Below, one piece after another: positions 1-12,577 of a DNA stretch of 64,000 bases. Made by a program: the position numbers and the translations under genes. The DNA is from Batillaria attramentaria (lineage: Eukaryota; Mollusca; Gastropoda; Batillariidae): the NCBI GenBank assembly GCA_018292915.2, contig JACVVK020000385.1:62001-126000 (forward strand), read 5' to 3'. Numbering within the stretch: position 1 is the stretch's first letter; each line of letters opens with the position of its first letter. A model generated the notes under the pieces. It saw only the letters and a program-made list of their open reading frames with translations, was not told the origin of the DNA and ran no database searches.

Positions 1-3000
1 TGAATCTGCAACTGCAAGTAGGTCGTTTTCATATTCATGATCTCGTCAAATCGAACGCCGCAACGCATCAGCGTGAGAGATCTATATGATGCTTTTTTTC
101 CCAGCGGCATAACTTCGTTTCCAGAGTGAAAATGATGGGTCATGACGAATTTTAACAGAAAGGTCGGGGAGAAAAAGAAGATGGAGGGAGGAAAGTAGGC
201 CTAAACTGTGTGTGTGTGTGGGGGGGGGGGGGGGAGAGGGACTGAGAGAGAGAAAGAAAAAGAGAAAGAGAAAGAGAGAGAGAGAGAGGGAGAGAGGAGG
301 ACTAAATAAAGTTAGTACACCTCTGACTTCTTTTCGCTTCAAGATTTTGTCAATGACCCATCATTTTGCTGAGCCATGGGTCATTGGGCCCATGACATTT
401 AAAAACAGTCTGAAGCTCTGATGTCTGAGCATCAGCTTCATCAAGTGACCTAGTAAGCATGAAAACACACCATTACCATTTTAACACAAAAGCACACCTT
501 TACTTGTTTGTAAGGTCTGTGTGAAGTGAAATCTCTGAATCAGGACAAAAGATAACTAAATCTTTCCAGTACAGACAGTTACATCCATACCCTCCCCTAA
601 AAAAAAAAAAAAAAAATCCACTGATACTAAACTCTGCAGACTTGGATCCTCCTTTATTTCACACACAAACCCACAAAAAAAAAAAAAAAAAAATCAAATC
701 ACACTTACACTAGAACCTAAGAGTTGCTTTACCACAGAACTTTTTTTTTTCTTTCTTAGTGCTACTAGTAAAGCCAGTATGTGGGATAAATTGATTGACC
801 CACATACATCATGACAAGGAATCAGCCAGCTGATGTCTGGTGGCTAATAATAGTAACATGGGTAACTGACACAGTTTGTTCTCAACAAAGAGCCACCATG
901 AACCAGACCTATTCATGATGGTAGCTCCTTCGCCCAGGACCCAAGAGTACACACCAGTGTCGGAACCCCAAGATTAGAAACACCTAGCTGACCTAGTAAA
1001 ATGGGGATCCCTACACCTGAATTGTGTAGAACAAACGAAAAATGCCAACTGGAATACCATTTCTCTCCATCTATGTGAGTTATGAGGCTTCCTGACTCAA
1101 AAACGAACAACAAACGATACACTAAGTGTGGTAAACAAAACCATATGTTAATTTTGGCTGCCCGATGTGACATCGTGGAGGCCAGTCATGAACTCGCGCG
1201 AGGCAACGAACACAGAACTGACACGTAAATATTCAAGGTACACACCGATCCAAATGACACATCGCACCCAAAACCAAACAACAATATCTGAAATGTCGTT
1301 AAACAGCACTTGCTGTTATTCTTTACAAGCATTCCTACCTGTAACGTGGTTTAACTGCGTTTCGGTTTCGGCATTTCGTGTCATGTGAGCAACATGCCGA
1401 GCCAACATGACAGCATGGATAGTTCACCGACCCCGCCTACACCGACGATCTCAATCGTCGGTGAACAGCAGATTCATTCAAAACAATATTAGCAGCAAAG
1501 CTAGTGTGTCTGAAATGATGGTCGTTTATAAAACACTATATATCTTTATTCGTGAAGCAGTACTGTTCGTAACGCTCAAGTACACGTTGCCCCCAGAAGA
1601 ACGACCGACAGTCCGACATGGTTGGCATGTAGGAAGTAACTTCTGACAAATCCGTTATGGGCAACGTTACGATCATGAACAGAATGAAAAATTTACAATA
1701 AACATTTTTTCTCAAGGATACGGTACCGGTCTTGCTTGGGGATGTTGAGACTGTAGTTGAACAGGAGGAGAAGCTTTCCCTCTTTGAATGTTCATTTGGA
1801 ATCAAGCGATCTTGGAAGTCCTACAGGACAACTTAAATTGAAGTTTGTGAGCTCATTCTCCTGGTGGAAAGAAAAAATATACCCCAGATATAAGAAAAGA
1901 TATCATATATTCAATATGTTGCTCATGTTAATACAAGATGGTCATTATTTGAGTGGGAAAAGTGGATGATTTCGTCGTAATATCACAAATATGGATATGG
2001 TACGGTACCTGCTGGAGACGGCTTCGGCAATAATCGGCAAGTTTCGGATTGTTTCCGGGTCAACGGTGAAAGGTCACGTGGTACAATCACGGGACACAAC
2101 TTTCTCCAAAGCAAAAGCTATTCTTGCAGTTTTCAGTTTCTGGATAACACTGACACACCATTGATTTAAAAAAAAAAAAAAAAACTGCCTATTTCTGGAT
2201 CCACTGAGTAAGTACTGTCGCAGCAGCATTCAGACGCTTGTTTTGGAGTATTCAAGGTCTTTATTTTTGGATAACTGGATAGATCTTTTCCATCAACCAG
2301 CGAATCTGCATGTTCACACAGCCTCTCAGTGCAGTAGGAGCATCTATTTTTCTGCGTGTGTTCGTGTTTTTTGTTATTTCATTTTTTTTTAAATCCGAAA
2401 TTAGCAGGATTTGGCTGGTTTTGTTGAACAGTGACTAGTGTTTGTACAAAACATTTCATGTTGGCGTTTGTCAAGGAGTTGATTTCCCATGTTAGCTCGC
2501 TAAGGCGGCGTTTCTAAGAAATTGTTGAGCTGATCCCCTCCCCCCCCCTCCCCCCTCCCCCGTCCCGCCCCCTCCCCCTCCCCCTCCAGCTACTTGTTAC
2601 GTTCACACGCATCCCAGCTACATAGACTACAACATGTATACGCCAATTGCAGCTTAGTTACTTGTTACTGAACTGTGATGATGACCTGGTAGTGGTAGTG
2701 AAATTCTTTTCTTGTAGAATGTAGTGGTATAGAAATTTATATACTGTATCTTTGGGTGTGTCACACTCCATTTGCACTGGACTCCGTCACGCAAGCTTCC
2801 ATCATGCATACGACATTCTCACACACAGGCACTCGTCCCACGACATAAACCGGCAAAAGGGTTTTTGTACACACTTTATGTACAAGAAACGGAGTGACAA
2901 CATATAAAAACCGATAACAAACTACCACCGGCCGTGACCGCACTGACAGCATCCGACGGGTGGATTTACTACTATAGGTAACGCTGCCATTACCCGGAGA

Positions 3001-3466
3001 ACTAACTACAACTGTCTGTGGCTCACTACTGAGAATGCCATACTTATGACCGTGTGAGTCTGGCCTTGACGACCAAGAGCTGGGCGGCGGCGGCGTCCCC
3101 TGGCGACGTTCCTGGTTCCCAGCTGTCCTGAGATGCCCAGCGAAGTCCCAGACAAACAATACGGGCGGTCCACGACCCCCAGGTTAACTGAACAGCGACG
3201 TGTCCCCCTCTCGGCTTGCACGTGGCAAAGCGCTACACGCACCAGTTGAAGAAATGCACAAAACAATTTAGTGCAGTGTGAAATTATGTCCGACTCGCAG
3301 GTCGTGACAGGGTGATAGTTATAATTACTGTTTCGTGTTCTTCCTGTATACTGTCCATGTGTCTTGGGTAAAAACAACAACAAAAAAATTATGATACTGT
3401 ACCATGATTATATATATATAAAATTTATAAACTGATTAATGTGGAGGACTGAGACTTTTTAAGAAC
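1..3466. other. 5' flank without a recognised gene
   Basis: No coding region is recognised here. Visible content is a TG/poly-G/GA tract near 208-300, several A-runs (about 600-620, 675-695, 2167-2184) and a C-rich tract at 2537-2587. Open frames on both strands (for example minus strand 2761-3383) show no family motif and no plausible splice structure, so they are left uncalled. The stretch could contain the promoter and untranslated first exon of the SLC66A1-like gene that starts near 3.57 kb, but no specific promoter element was identified. Confidence 0.5.
208..300. repeat. Compound TG / poly-G / GA simple repeat
   Basis: A (TG)n run passes into about 14 G residues and then an AG-rich purine tract. 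It is low-complexity DNA, and the apparent proteins on both strands are artefacts of the repeat. Confidence 0.85.
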
Positions 3467-3571
3467 ATGTCGGGATCTCTTTTTAGAATGCACACCATGA
3501 TCCTATTTATCATATTTTATGAGAGATACTTATATTTTCTTCTTTTTTTATCAAGCACAAACCATGTGAAG

Positions 3572-4920
3572 ATGCCAGCACCATTTGGAGTTATCTATCA
3601 CAGTCCCGGTGTGCCAGAGGACACAGATCAGTCAAATAGTACTGACCAAAACTGCACAGATGGCCTTCCTTTTTATATGGTCCTGTTTGGAGACTGTGTC
3701 CGTCCACACAAAGACATCAGAATCATGGCATCGGACATATCTGGAGTGATTTCCATGGCCCTTTGGATGGTTGTTGGTGTGCCGTAAGTATTAACAACAT
3801 AATTTTTTTTTTTTTTTTTTTTTTTTTGGGGGGGTGCTGCCCTATCTCTTTGCCAGTTCCAGTGGTGTTCCTCCCAGGTAATGGGTGGAATCCACAGAGA
3901 GCTCAGAAGCTGGGGCAAATTTGATTATATGCATGATGATGGAGATGAGGATGATGGTAAGATGATGCTATAGAGGTCTGTGTGGCTTGGGACTGCCGGA
4001 CAGGGCTGCATTCCACGCTTCCTGTCATAAATATCCTGGCATTAACCAGGCCCGGGAACTACGGCACCTGTGGTGCCGGCCGTGTAAACATCCACATCAT
4101 AAGACGTGTCATACAAAGGGAAGCACCCCCAAAGTCGCACCCATGAAGTGGGTGAATCTCGGCTCTGTGGCAACAGCCTCCCCCATTGGGCCCATAGCAC
4201 ACTCGCTCAGGGTAGGAGCCGACCTAGGTAGGAAAAATCCCGCTTACCTCGGCCGGGACTCGAACCCGGGTCTCCCGGTCCATGGTCCGAAGTGCTAACC
4301 ACTACACCAGTGGGGCTGGTAGTTTCAGTGGCTCGTTTTGGTCAAAACCAACTGCACCTTTTTTTTTCTTCTTTTTTTTTTTTTTTTGCTGTCCCAACTC
4401 TTGGCCAGCTCCAGTGGCATGCCTCCCAAGTCATTGTCATAGGTGGAATCCGAGGGGGGGGGGGGGGGCCTTAGAAGCTGGGGCAATTTTAATTATGCGT
4501 GATGATGAGGATGATGAAATGATGATGCAGTGGAGGTCCATGTGGTTGGACTGTGTGACAGGGCCAAATTCTGCACTTCCTGTCATAACTGCCGTGGCAT
4601 TAACCAGACCGGGGAACTGCGGCACATATGGTGGCGGCCTTGTAATCATCCACATGAGGCACATCATAAGATGTGTCATCAGAGCTAGAAGGAAACACCC
4701 CCCCCCCCCCCCCCAAGTTGCACTTTTGAAGTGGGTGAGGTTTGGCTGTGTTGGGCTCATAGCACACCCGCTCTGGGTAGGGGCTGAAAAATCCAGCTTG
4801 CTTTGGCTGGGATTTGAACCCAGGGGCCGGTCCACCAACAGCAGTTTTATGGACATCCTGTGGAAATGTGTGTGTGTCACTCGTGGTGTAGTGCTGTTGT
4901 TGTTAGTGTGTGTGTGTGTC

Positions 4921-4986
<66 letters not shown>

Positions 4987-7900
4987 TGCGTGTGTGTCAC
5001 TCTGTGTGGGGTGTAGTGCTGTTGTTGTTAGTGATACTGATAATACTTTAAATTTTAACACAATTCTTCCCGTGCCTGGCAGTCATCAGTCTGTCTTCAC
5101 TCTAGTGAACAAACATGAAAATCTGTCTTGCAGGTACAGTGTTCCCCTTTGCAAATGAATGGTTAAAGCCTCTATGTTGAGTAATGCCGCCGAGATGGAA
5201 AACTGACACTTTTGAAACCCTAAGGTTGTTTACCAGATGGAAAGATGTTTTAGATGTTTGGCCATTGCGACCATTTTTGCAACATTTTTGCTTCTAATAT
5301 TGGAGACACGACTTTGTTTGAGCATACGGTCCATTTTTAACAGACTGAGACTTGAAAAAGCTGTTAAAAATAGCAACCAATCAGGGCTGTCTTGCTGGTC
5401 CTCAGTCTGCAGCCAAATAACGTCGTCTGCTCAGTGCACAGTACACTTCTAGACCTGAACAACTTATACGCTGGCCAGAGTTACCGCAATGGTTCCAGAT
5501 GCTGTGTTGGGACGCAAGTGACTGATTCTGCTGCACACAACACCCACATACACCACACCAGACAACAATCTCACAATGATATATAAACTAAAGATCAACC
5601 ATTGCTTCACCTCACTTTTCATACTCATTCTCATCTTCATCTTCATACAAAAAACACAAAAATACAAAATAAAATTCATCACAACACTATAAGTGTTCTT
5701 CTTCTTCTTACTTGTTGGTTGGTTTGTTATTTTAAATTCCTTTATTACTTTTTATTATTTTTTATACACACATATATATATATATCTCTGGATGGGGTTA
5801 CTGAGTAAAGTCGATGTCTTCTTTCCATAAACACAGATTCAGCGCATTTGAAGAAAGGTTTTCCACCCGCTGTTGTATGTCAAGTCGTGTGTATTGAGAC
5901 TATAAAGAACTGCTACCAAGGCTACTACATGTAGAACCTTTTTTGGGTGACCACCCCTTTGGGAGACCACCTGCCTGTGCAGACCAATGTTACAGTGATA
6001 CTGGGTTGCACTTCTTCACTGTCTGAAGCATCTTTTGGGTGGACACCTCTCTTTTAAGACCACTCTTATCAGGCCAAAGGGGTGGTCGCCCAAAAGAAGT
6101 TGTACTGTACATGACTGTATCTTTGCTGTTCCTTGTGTGAGATTCTCACATGTAGGGCCCTAACCAAAAGTACGTGTAGACGGGTGGGGAGCAGTCTGGG
6201 AGAATCCCTCTGCGTGCTATGAAATGTATGAAAGAGGAAGAGAGCTTGTGCCTGGAGGGTATGGCGGGCTATTTGTTGTTGTCTGTTGTTTGTAAAGTCC
6301 TGTGTGTTGAGACTTTAAAGAACTGCTACCAAGGCTACTACATGACTGTATCTTTGCTGTTCCTTGTGTGAGATTCTCACATGTAGGGCCCTAACCGAAA
6401 GTATGTAGACGGGTGGGGAGCGGTCTGGGAGAATCCCTCTGCGTGCTATGAAATGTATGAAAGAGGAAGAGAGATTGTGCCTGGAGGGTATGGCGGACTA
6501 TTTGTTGTCTGTAACAATTAACTGCTCCTCCAAAATTGTTCCCCATGCTAGACGATGGACTCGATCTGCTGGGACCATTACCAGCTGTGCTGTTTCAACT
6601 GTTGTTTCCTGGACTGTCACAGTTTGTAATGGTGTTGCAGGCAGCTGATCAAAACATGCTGCAACATAAACGGTGCGGGCGGAATGTCCAAGTTCCTTCT
6701 CCTGTTCTGGATCCTTGGGGACACCACAAACCTGATAGGTGCCATTTTGACCCATCAGCTTAAAGCTCAGGTCAGATTCTTTTACATCAGAATTTGTCAT
6801 CTTTAGTTTGTTTGTTTATTTTTTGTTTCTTGTGTCCTTTTTTTTTGGAGGGGGGAGGGGGGATGTCTATTTTTTCTTTTAAAACAGATACGATTTGAAT
6901 AAATTCTCATTATCATTATGTTTTTGGTTGACTGTGTAATGTTTGCTGGAACGCCCCCCCCCCCCACCCCTACCCACCCTCCAGCGCCCACCTATATTGT
7001 TACAAAGGTTTCCACTACTGTTACCCAGAGATCACAGCAAAGCCTTATATCCCCATTCCCGGTTCCACTGTCCCTGTTTCTTTGAAGCATACAACAAAGA
7101 GCTGTTAGTTTATTTATCTGGGGTTGGTGGTGTGGTATTCCACTAATTCATTGTGTTTCACACTTTATTCAAAGATGAATCATGAAAAAAAATGTGCTGG
7201 GGGGGGGGGGGGATTTGTTTAGTTTTGTCAAGTTCTAACCTCTTGTCGTCTTGTGCAACCTCCAGGTGTATATCGCTGTGTGGTACGTCTGCCAGGATAT
7301 TCTCATGTCTGCCCAGTATCTCTACTACCGATTCAAGAAGCGAAGAGAAAGGATAGGTAAATTATTGTAGTCATTTTTTCTTGCTTGTGTCTCCGTAAAC
7401 CAATAACAGACATTTCTTTGTGTAAAGTCTCACAGTAACTTGAGAGTGTTTTTCTTCTTTTGCCATGACAACTCTGTCATGGACAAGTTTTTCCTTTGCT
7501 GGTGCAAATGATAGGATTTCATGTCCATGTATTACTATTAGGCTTCACAAAAGACAACTTCTGTTCCGGAACAGTTCCACTAGTGAGAGAGTGCACCTGT
7601 ACTTTTAAAATAGTCTGTCTTAATAAATAAATAGAGCTCTGAATGCGAATGGCCATAAAGCCGGCTCTGAACTGGGCACTGCGGAGCGCCACAGTGTTGT
7701 GCACACATGTGACACAGTTGTGATTTCAGGAGGGGGGGGGGGGGAGGGGGGGGGGGTTTCCACTGCTATGGCATCATCACAGCCACTGGGATTTCAAATA
7801 GCCCCAGCTGTGACTGTGGGTTCCACAACAGATTCTCATTGGCTGTACTGTGTCACTCAGCACGTAAACATGGAGGACAGTGTATCCTCAATTGCATTGT

Positions 7901-10900
7901 CGCCTGAACAGACCAGCGTTTACAGACCTTTTTAAAAGACACAAATGTCTTTTGGATGTCACCATAAGCAGTACAGAGGCCGGACGGCTTGCCTCCAAGC
8001 TCTGCCTGCCATTGCTGGCACTATGGGCGTCGGATGGTATCGTATCATGATCATGTGATCTCAGGTTGCCGTGCACAGCTGCCTTTGTTCAGTTTTGTGT
8101 ATACATACATGTAGTTAGTAGACACACCGAGCGCAACAACTGTGATGTGGCGCATGTGTGTTTCGCGCGCTGTGCCCAATTAAGAGCAGGCTTTAGAATG
8201 CAAACTGCAACAACGTGAGGTTCTGGTAGTCGGCTGTGCCGGCACCGTTTTGGCAGGCACTATACTTTACAGTTCGCATAAAATTTAGGCTTGGTGATAG
8301 CCTGTATGATGTAACTGTACATGTATACATGTGTCTAGGTAGTGCAGTGCTGGACACCACTACCATAGAGGTTGGTATCTTTTGTAATCCTACTCAAAAA
8401 TCACCTCTCTAACTTCCAACAGCTGCTCAGAGGGCTGATGCTGCTGTGCGGGCCCGAGACGAAGTTGCACCTGTCGTTCTGTGTTTGAGTGGCTTCCTCA
8501 CCTTATGGGCGTGGACTTCCCCTGTCGGTGGCCCGTCACAGACTTTTCAACGCCGTCCAGCAGGCCGAACACTCCTTTGGGCTGCAGAACAGGACTCATC
8601 TATTTTTCATGTAAGCACCAGCCATTTTCTTTTTTTCAAATCAATCAGAGTAGGCATCTCGGAAAAATTCAGAAGGACAAAATTTCATAAATTTATGCCT
8701 GGCTGTAGTTATTGTGTAGCCGTCACACATTATGCAGAACAGACCAAAGTGGGAGTATAATTAATACTTTCAACAGCATATATATCTTTGTAAACCAAGT
8801 AAGCTGCTGCTTCTTGTGTGTTCTCTTTCAGGATGTGTGTTCGTTCTTACCCTGTGCTTGGGTGGCCTTAGTCTGCCCGAAAATATAAACCACTAAAATA
8901 TTTAGCTACATAAATCCCTCCAGTAGATTTCTGAGTGGCTCTGGGAACTAAAACATACACCCAGATCCTCCATGGCAGCCCTGGTTTGCAAACTTGTTCT
9001 GCTTCTCATACAAAACCCAAGTGTAGCCAAGTAAGGGGACGTTTGGATGTGTCTAACGTAAAGTTGTCTTTCTTCAGAGGTCATTTCCTTTGGTATGCAG
9101 TTTCAGGTTGAAAATGAAGATGTGCCCTACTTTCTAATGTATGAAGAACATACTGGCACAAAGTTTCTGTGTTGTTCCATCACACAACATGTACATTACG
9201 CATATTCTTTCATAACAGCAGTACAAGTTTCCAGGATGGTTTTTTGCATTTTTTTTGCAGGGTGTAGATGACATCATCGGATACATTGTGGGCATCCTGT
9301 CTGCGATACTGTATGTGTTTTCTAGGGCTACACAGATCAGGAAAAATGTAAGTTTTAGTTTTTATTACTTTCAAGCATTCCTGTAGTGCTGAAGTCAGCG
9401 GTGACCCTGTCAGAGCTGTGCACCTCTGTATTCTCCTGCATTTCATCCACGTATAAACAGAGAATATGGAAACACAATTATGAAGCCGAAAATCCGGTTT
9501 CTGGGAAGCCGTAATAAGCGTGTGTTGTCTGCTCCAGCAGTACCTTTCATGTCTACCCCCACGGCACCACCGTGGTTAGCGGTGCACGCATTCTCGGCTA
9601 GGGCGCATCTGCTTCACTCACTGTATATAATAGTATATTAATGCCAAGTTTGATGCCTCTGGTGTTTGTGGTTTCTGTGAAAATGCCAACGTAAAATTTA
9701 CAACAGCATTAATTCAAATGCGTATGCCTGGAAAGGCCCTGCCATTGTCTGTCTTCATGCCAAGTTTGGTGCCTCTGCTGTTTGTTGTTTATGAGAAAAT
9801 GCCGATGTTTTTTTTTTTATAATGTTTTCCACAAACAGCTTGTATGGCCTTGACCTTGGCTCAAGGTCACTAAATACAGGTCTGTCAGTAACGGTGTCTC
9901 AGAGAGATTTGGAGAATGACATAGACACTCTCGAGTCGCATTCACGTCATAATTTCAAATTCATTGGTATCCCAGAACTGGAGAGAGAAGACTTTGACTC
10001 ATGTGCAGCAAAAGTGGTACAGACACTAAATACATACAGTGTGCAGAAATCATGGTCAGTAAACCACATTAAAAATTTTTTCCACTGCACATCATAGCTA
10101 TGTCACCATTGTAAAATTCTTTCACAGTACAAGCGCAAGTCCACAGAAGGTGTGTCTTCCCTCATGTTTGTCATGACGGTGCTGGGAAATGCAACGTACG
10201 GAGCGTCCATCCTCATCCGCTCGGTGGAAGAGATATACATCCTACGCCACCTCCCCTGGCTTGTTGGTAGTCTAGGGATCATCTTCTTAGATGTAACAGT
10301 ATCCTTTTTTTGCTGAACGATAACACTGTTACCTCAGCAAGGCTATTTTATGAAGCTTGTGGCATGTTTGGGTTTCCTGTTAATTCCTGTCGTTTTCCAG
10401 CCACGAATTAGTCTTTGTGGCTTGCGCGGCTTTAAGCCCTAAAAACTCACTTACTCACTCCCTGTCGTTTTCATTCAGGTGCAAGAGTTCTCAGTTTGGT
10501 TTGTTTTGATTTTCTGAGCAGAAGCGAGGCTTACATAGAAGACAACGAACACATTTATTAATGGTCTGTGTGATCAGGAGAGAACACAGATTGTGCTTCA
10601 GCGCTAAGCTGTGAAGTCATGTGAACATGCTTTATCAGTTTATGTGAAAAGTTCATGATTTAATTAAATATGTCAATGTCTGTAATATTGACTGACTCCA
10701 ATTATATATCCTGAGCTGCACGGAGCTGCTTGCTTGCTAAGCCCACATGTACTGTTGTATGCAAGTAACCACAGGCACATGCAATGCCACCGGCTAGCTT
10801 TATTCCTAAGCACAGAGCCTGTGCTGGATCTCATAAGGACAGGTAAGTTGTTGCATGTGTCTAGAACTCTTCAGCACGTTACTGCAGTTACAGGGACACC

Positions 10901-11123
10901 CAGCTGGGAGCGAAGGACAGTGAGGTTGCTGTCTCATAAATCTGTCATCACAATTTCTTTCATAATGAACTCATTCTCCTTAACAATCAATCAGCTTCTT
11001 GTGCAGTCCATCGTCTACGGCACACGCCGGTTGGAGTTCGATGTTCTCGTGAACGAACCTTTGATCAAGGAAGAGGAGGATGGATCAGAAGAAATCACAA
11101 ATTATGCCGCCATCAACAACTGA
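3572..11123 (+). CDS. SLC66A1: SLC66A1/PQLC2-like lysosomal cationic amino acid transporter (PQ-loop), one exon not found
   Basis: Family role: PQLC2 exports cationic amino acids from lysosomes and has seven membrane spans with two PQ loops. Exons seen: 3572-3783, 7266-7356, 8423-8610, 9261-9347, 10128-10298, 10995-11123 (TGA). All have GT-AG borders. The start is taken at the Met at 3572; an upstream in-frame Met exists at 3467. The luminal N-terminus has two N-glycosylation sequons (NST, NCT), as expected for the family. Recognisable blocks are VYIAVWYVCQDILMSAQYLY (exon 7266), IGYIVGILSAILYVFSRATQ (exon 9261), KSTEGVSSLMF and HLPWLVGSLG (exon 10128) and LLVQSIVY (last exon). Oddities: exon 1 ends in phase 2 but exon 7266 starts in phase 0, so an exon is missing between them, the one that should carry the first PQ motif and its helix. 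The second PQ motif reads TQ. The acidic tail ends NYAAINN and lacks a strict acidic dileucine. It may be a functional paralogue, a decaying copy or an assembly defect. Confidence 0.8.
3835..4316 (-). repeat. tRNA-Val-like SINE (family 1), copy 1
   Basis: The element lies on the minus strand. Its tRNA-like head is at the right end: read in reverse it has an A-box-like TAGTGTAGTGGTTAGCAC and a B box GGGTTCGAGTCCC. The body runs leftward through a GATGATGGAGATGAGGATGATG tract and ends at a T-rich run (A-rich tail on the element strand). It lies in the first recognised intron of the SLC66A1-like gene. The same body recurs at 4388, 12592, 34977, 48280 and 61910. Resemblance of the head to tRNA-Val is an inference. 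Confidence 0.85.
4388..4836 (-). repeat. tRNA-Val-like SINE (family 1), copy 2, diverged and head-truncated
   Basis: This is a second, more diverged copy lying directly right of copy 1 in the same orientation. The B-box region survives as GGGTTCAAATCCC (reverse read), but the A-box end is lost. The body contains added poly-G (4456-4468) and poly-C (4699-4714) runs. Confidence 0.75.
4905..5010. repeat. (TG)n microsatellite
   Basis: A long TG dinucleotide run interrupted by short CACTC units. Apparent valine/cysteine-rich proteins across it are artefacts. Confidence 0.9.
5882..6529 (+). repeat. Direct tandem duplication, first copy split by a MITE-like insert
   Basis: Unit 1 starts at about 5882 and unit 2 at about 6295. 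Both begin AAGTC(G/C)TGTGTGTTGAGAC-like, pass through AAGAACTGCTACCAAGGCTA, and share the block ending ...GGAGGGTATGGCGG. They differ by scattered substitutions. Unit 1 contains 177 extra bases (5931-6107) absent from unit 2. The duplication lies in an intron of the SLC66A1-like gene and has no coding sign. Confidence 0.8.
5931..6107. mobile_element. MITE-like insert with inverted ends, TACAT target duplication
   Basis: The ends are inverted relatives: left GTAGAACCTTTTTTGGGTGA, right (reversed) GTACAACTTCTTTTGGGCGA. TACAT flanks both sides (5926-5930, 6108-6112). The second tandem copy at about 6341 shows the uninterrupted site. Internal repeats of a GACCACC word link it to the element at 30646-30830. 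Confidence 0.65.
6498..6800 (-). other. Unrecognised open frame on the minus strand
   Basis: An open 100-codon frame with normal-looking composition, including the stretches DLSFKLMGQNGTYQVCGVP and TVYVAACFDQLPATPL. No family is recognised. It abuts the right end of the tandem duplication and lies inside an intron of the opposite-strand SLC66A1-like gene, so a mobile-element remnant is more likely than a host gene. Confidence 0.25.
7197..7212. repeat. Poly-G tract
   Basis: A run of G residues shortly upstream of the exon at 7266. A second G-rich run lies at 7730-7757. Both lie in introns of the SLC66A1-like gene. Confidence 0.8.
9885..10045 (+). pseudogene. LINE ORF1 (L1-type) fragment
   Basis: The open frame contains DLENDIDTLESHSRHNFKFI followed by GIPELEREDFDSC. 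This is the coiled-coil to RRM junction typical of L1-type ORF1 proteins (ENxSRRxNLxxxGIPE pattern). It is a short fragment inside the intron between the exons ending at 9347 and starting at 10128. No reverse transcriptase is adjacent. The family call is an inference from the pattern. Confidence 0.55.
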
Positions 11124-11906
11124 CAACCAGTCATAAAATATTTTTGAAAGAATATATATATGAGTCATTGATTTGTAACCAGGTTGGATGGTATGTATGC
11201 TGTGAGTATGTGACGTCCGCACTGAAGCTGCCTGCCTAGGTTCCGTATACCAGCAGGCCACTGCAGCTTGCCAAACTGAAAGACTGTGACTGTGAGCTGC
11301 TTTGAGCTACATGTATGTTGTAATGTCTAAGTTCTTGAAGATTATTTACAGCATAACACAAATCACATTCTAGAAATTGAGCTGTCTATACGTCCACCTA
11401 CTTGACTCGCATTTACACGGCACATCCAGTATTGTTGCCTTCGTCTAGTAGTGTGGTTCTCGCTGAAAAGTCAGCTGCGCACATGCAGTTTTTGTGCTTG
11501 GCAGTGGCTGAAATGCTATGAAGAGAATCAGATCTGCATGCTCGTTCTCTTACGACAGTAATGATGTGAATTTATGAAACGCCCGACCTCCGATGAAACT
11601 TTCTTCAGAATTGCGGTGCAATCTGTCATTTTACACGTTTTATTGTGGCGCGTGGTGGAGATGATCTGTTTATATTGTGCCACTCAAGGAATTATTTTTA
11701 CTGGCTGTACATGTAACCTCATTTTAGACTTGCCAAGCTTGAGGCGTTTACTGAAGCAGTTGTTTTAATTCTTCTGGGTTATTTGGAGAATTCTGAAGAT
11801 CTTACTGATGATGGCTTTTATTTTTAATGTACCGTCTATTGGATCTGGACGAAAGCATTTTACTGTGTGCGTGCTTGCATGTGTGTGCTTGTGTGTGTGT
11901 GCTTGT

Positions 11907-11948
<42 letters not shown>

Positions 11949-12216
11949 ATTAGAGATTACTGAGTAGCCATACAAAATTTACATTGTAGCGGTGGCCCTT
12001 TTAAGCTTTATTTGTTTGGCGATGGCCACCCGCCGTATTCTTAAGTGCATCTGCTTAGTGTTGGTGCTGTGTATAACTTTAACCCTATTCAGGTACTGGT
12101 AAGCACAGTCTTTGGTATTTGTGTAATTTATGTGTATGTTTACTTGTTTTACTTGATTATATACATACATACACATGTACACATGTATTCAAAAGTGTAT
12201 TCACTGGATATATAAA

Positions 12217-12254
<38 letters not shown>

Positions 12255-12560
12255 TGCGTGTGTGCTTGATCATTTCCCTTTCTCAGTTATATAAACCTCA
12301 GTTATTTCCATACAGTGCTTTGTGTTCTTGTGGCAAAAAAAGGTAAGATTTCTGAACTTTTTGTAATTCACACTATTGCATTATAATTATTTTGTCTGGT
12401 TTGCCAACGTTTGCGCTGACACCAAGAATGCACTGTGTCGTTTTTGGAGGATTTTGGATTTTTTTTGTGTGTGTGTGGTTGCTGGTTTGTTTCATTGTAC
12501 GTCACTTCATTTCATCTTGCGAACTCCTCAACATGGAGAAGAAACGTACATGTGTCAGTT
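11124..12560. other. 3' flank of the SLC66A1-like gene with simple repeats
   Basis: No coding region is recognised. It probably contains the 3' untranslated region, but no unambiguous poly-A signal close to the stop was identified. Simple repeats are (TG)n/(GA)n at 11880-11948 and (TG)n(CG)n at 12217-12262. Confidence 0.5.
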
Positions 12561-12577
12561 GATATACACCTGAGTGT

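Noticed and set aside
2761..3383. Two overlapping minus-strand frames upstream of the SLC66A1-like gene
   Set aside because: No motif, conserved block or splice pattern; likely chance open frames in GC-richer DNA.
4282..5016. Long open frame with poly-F and Cys/Val-rich tail
   Set aside because: It crosses two SINE copies and a TG microsatellite; the amino-acid pattern is produced by repeats.
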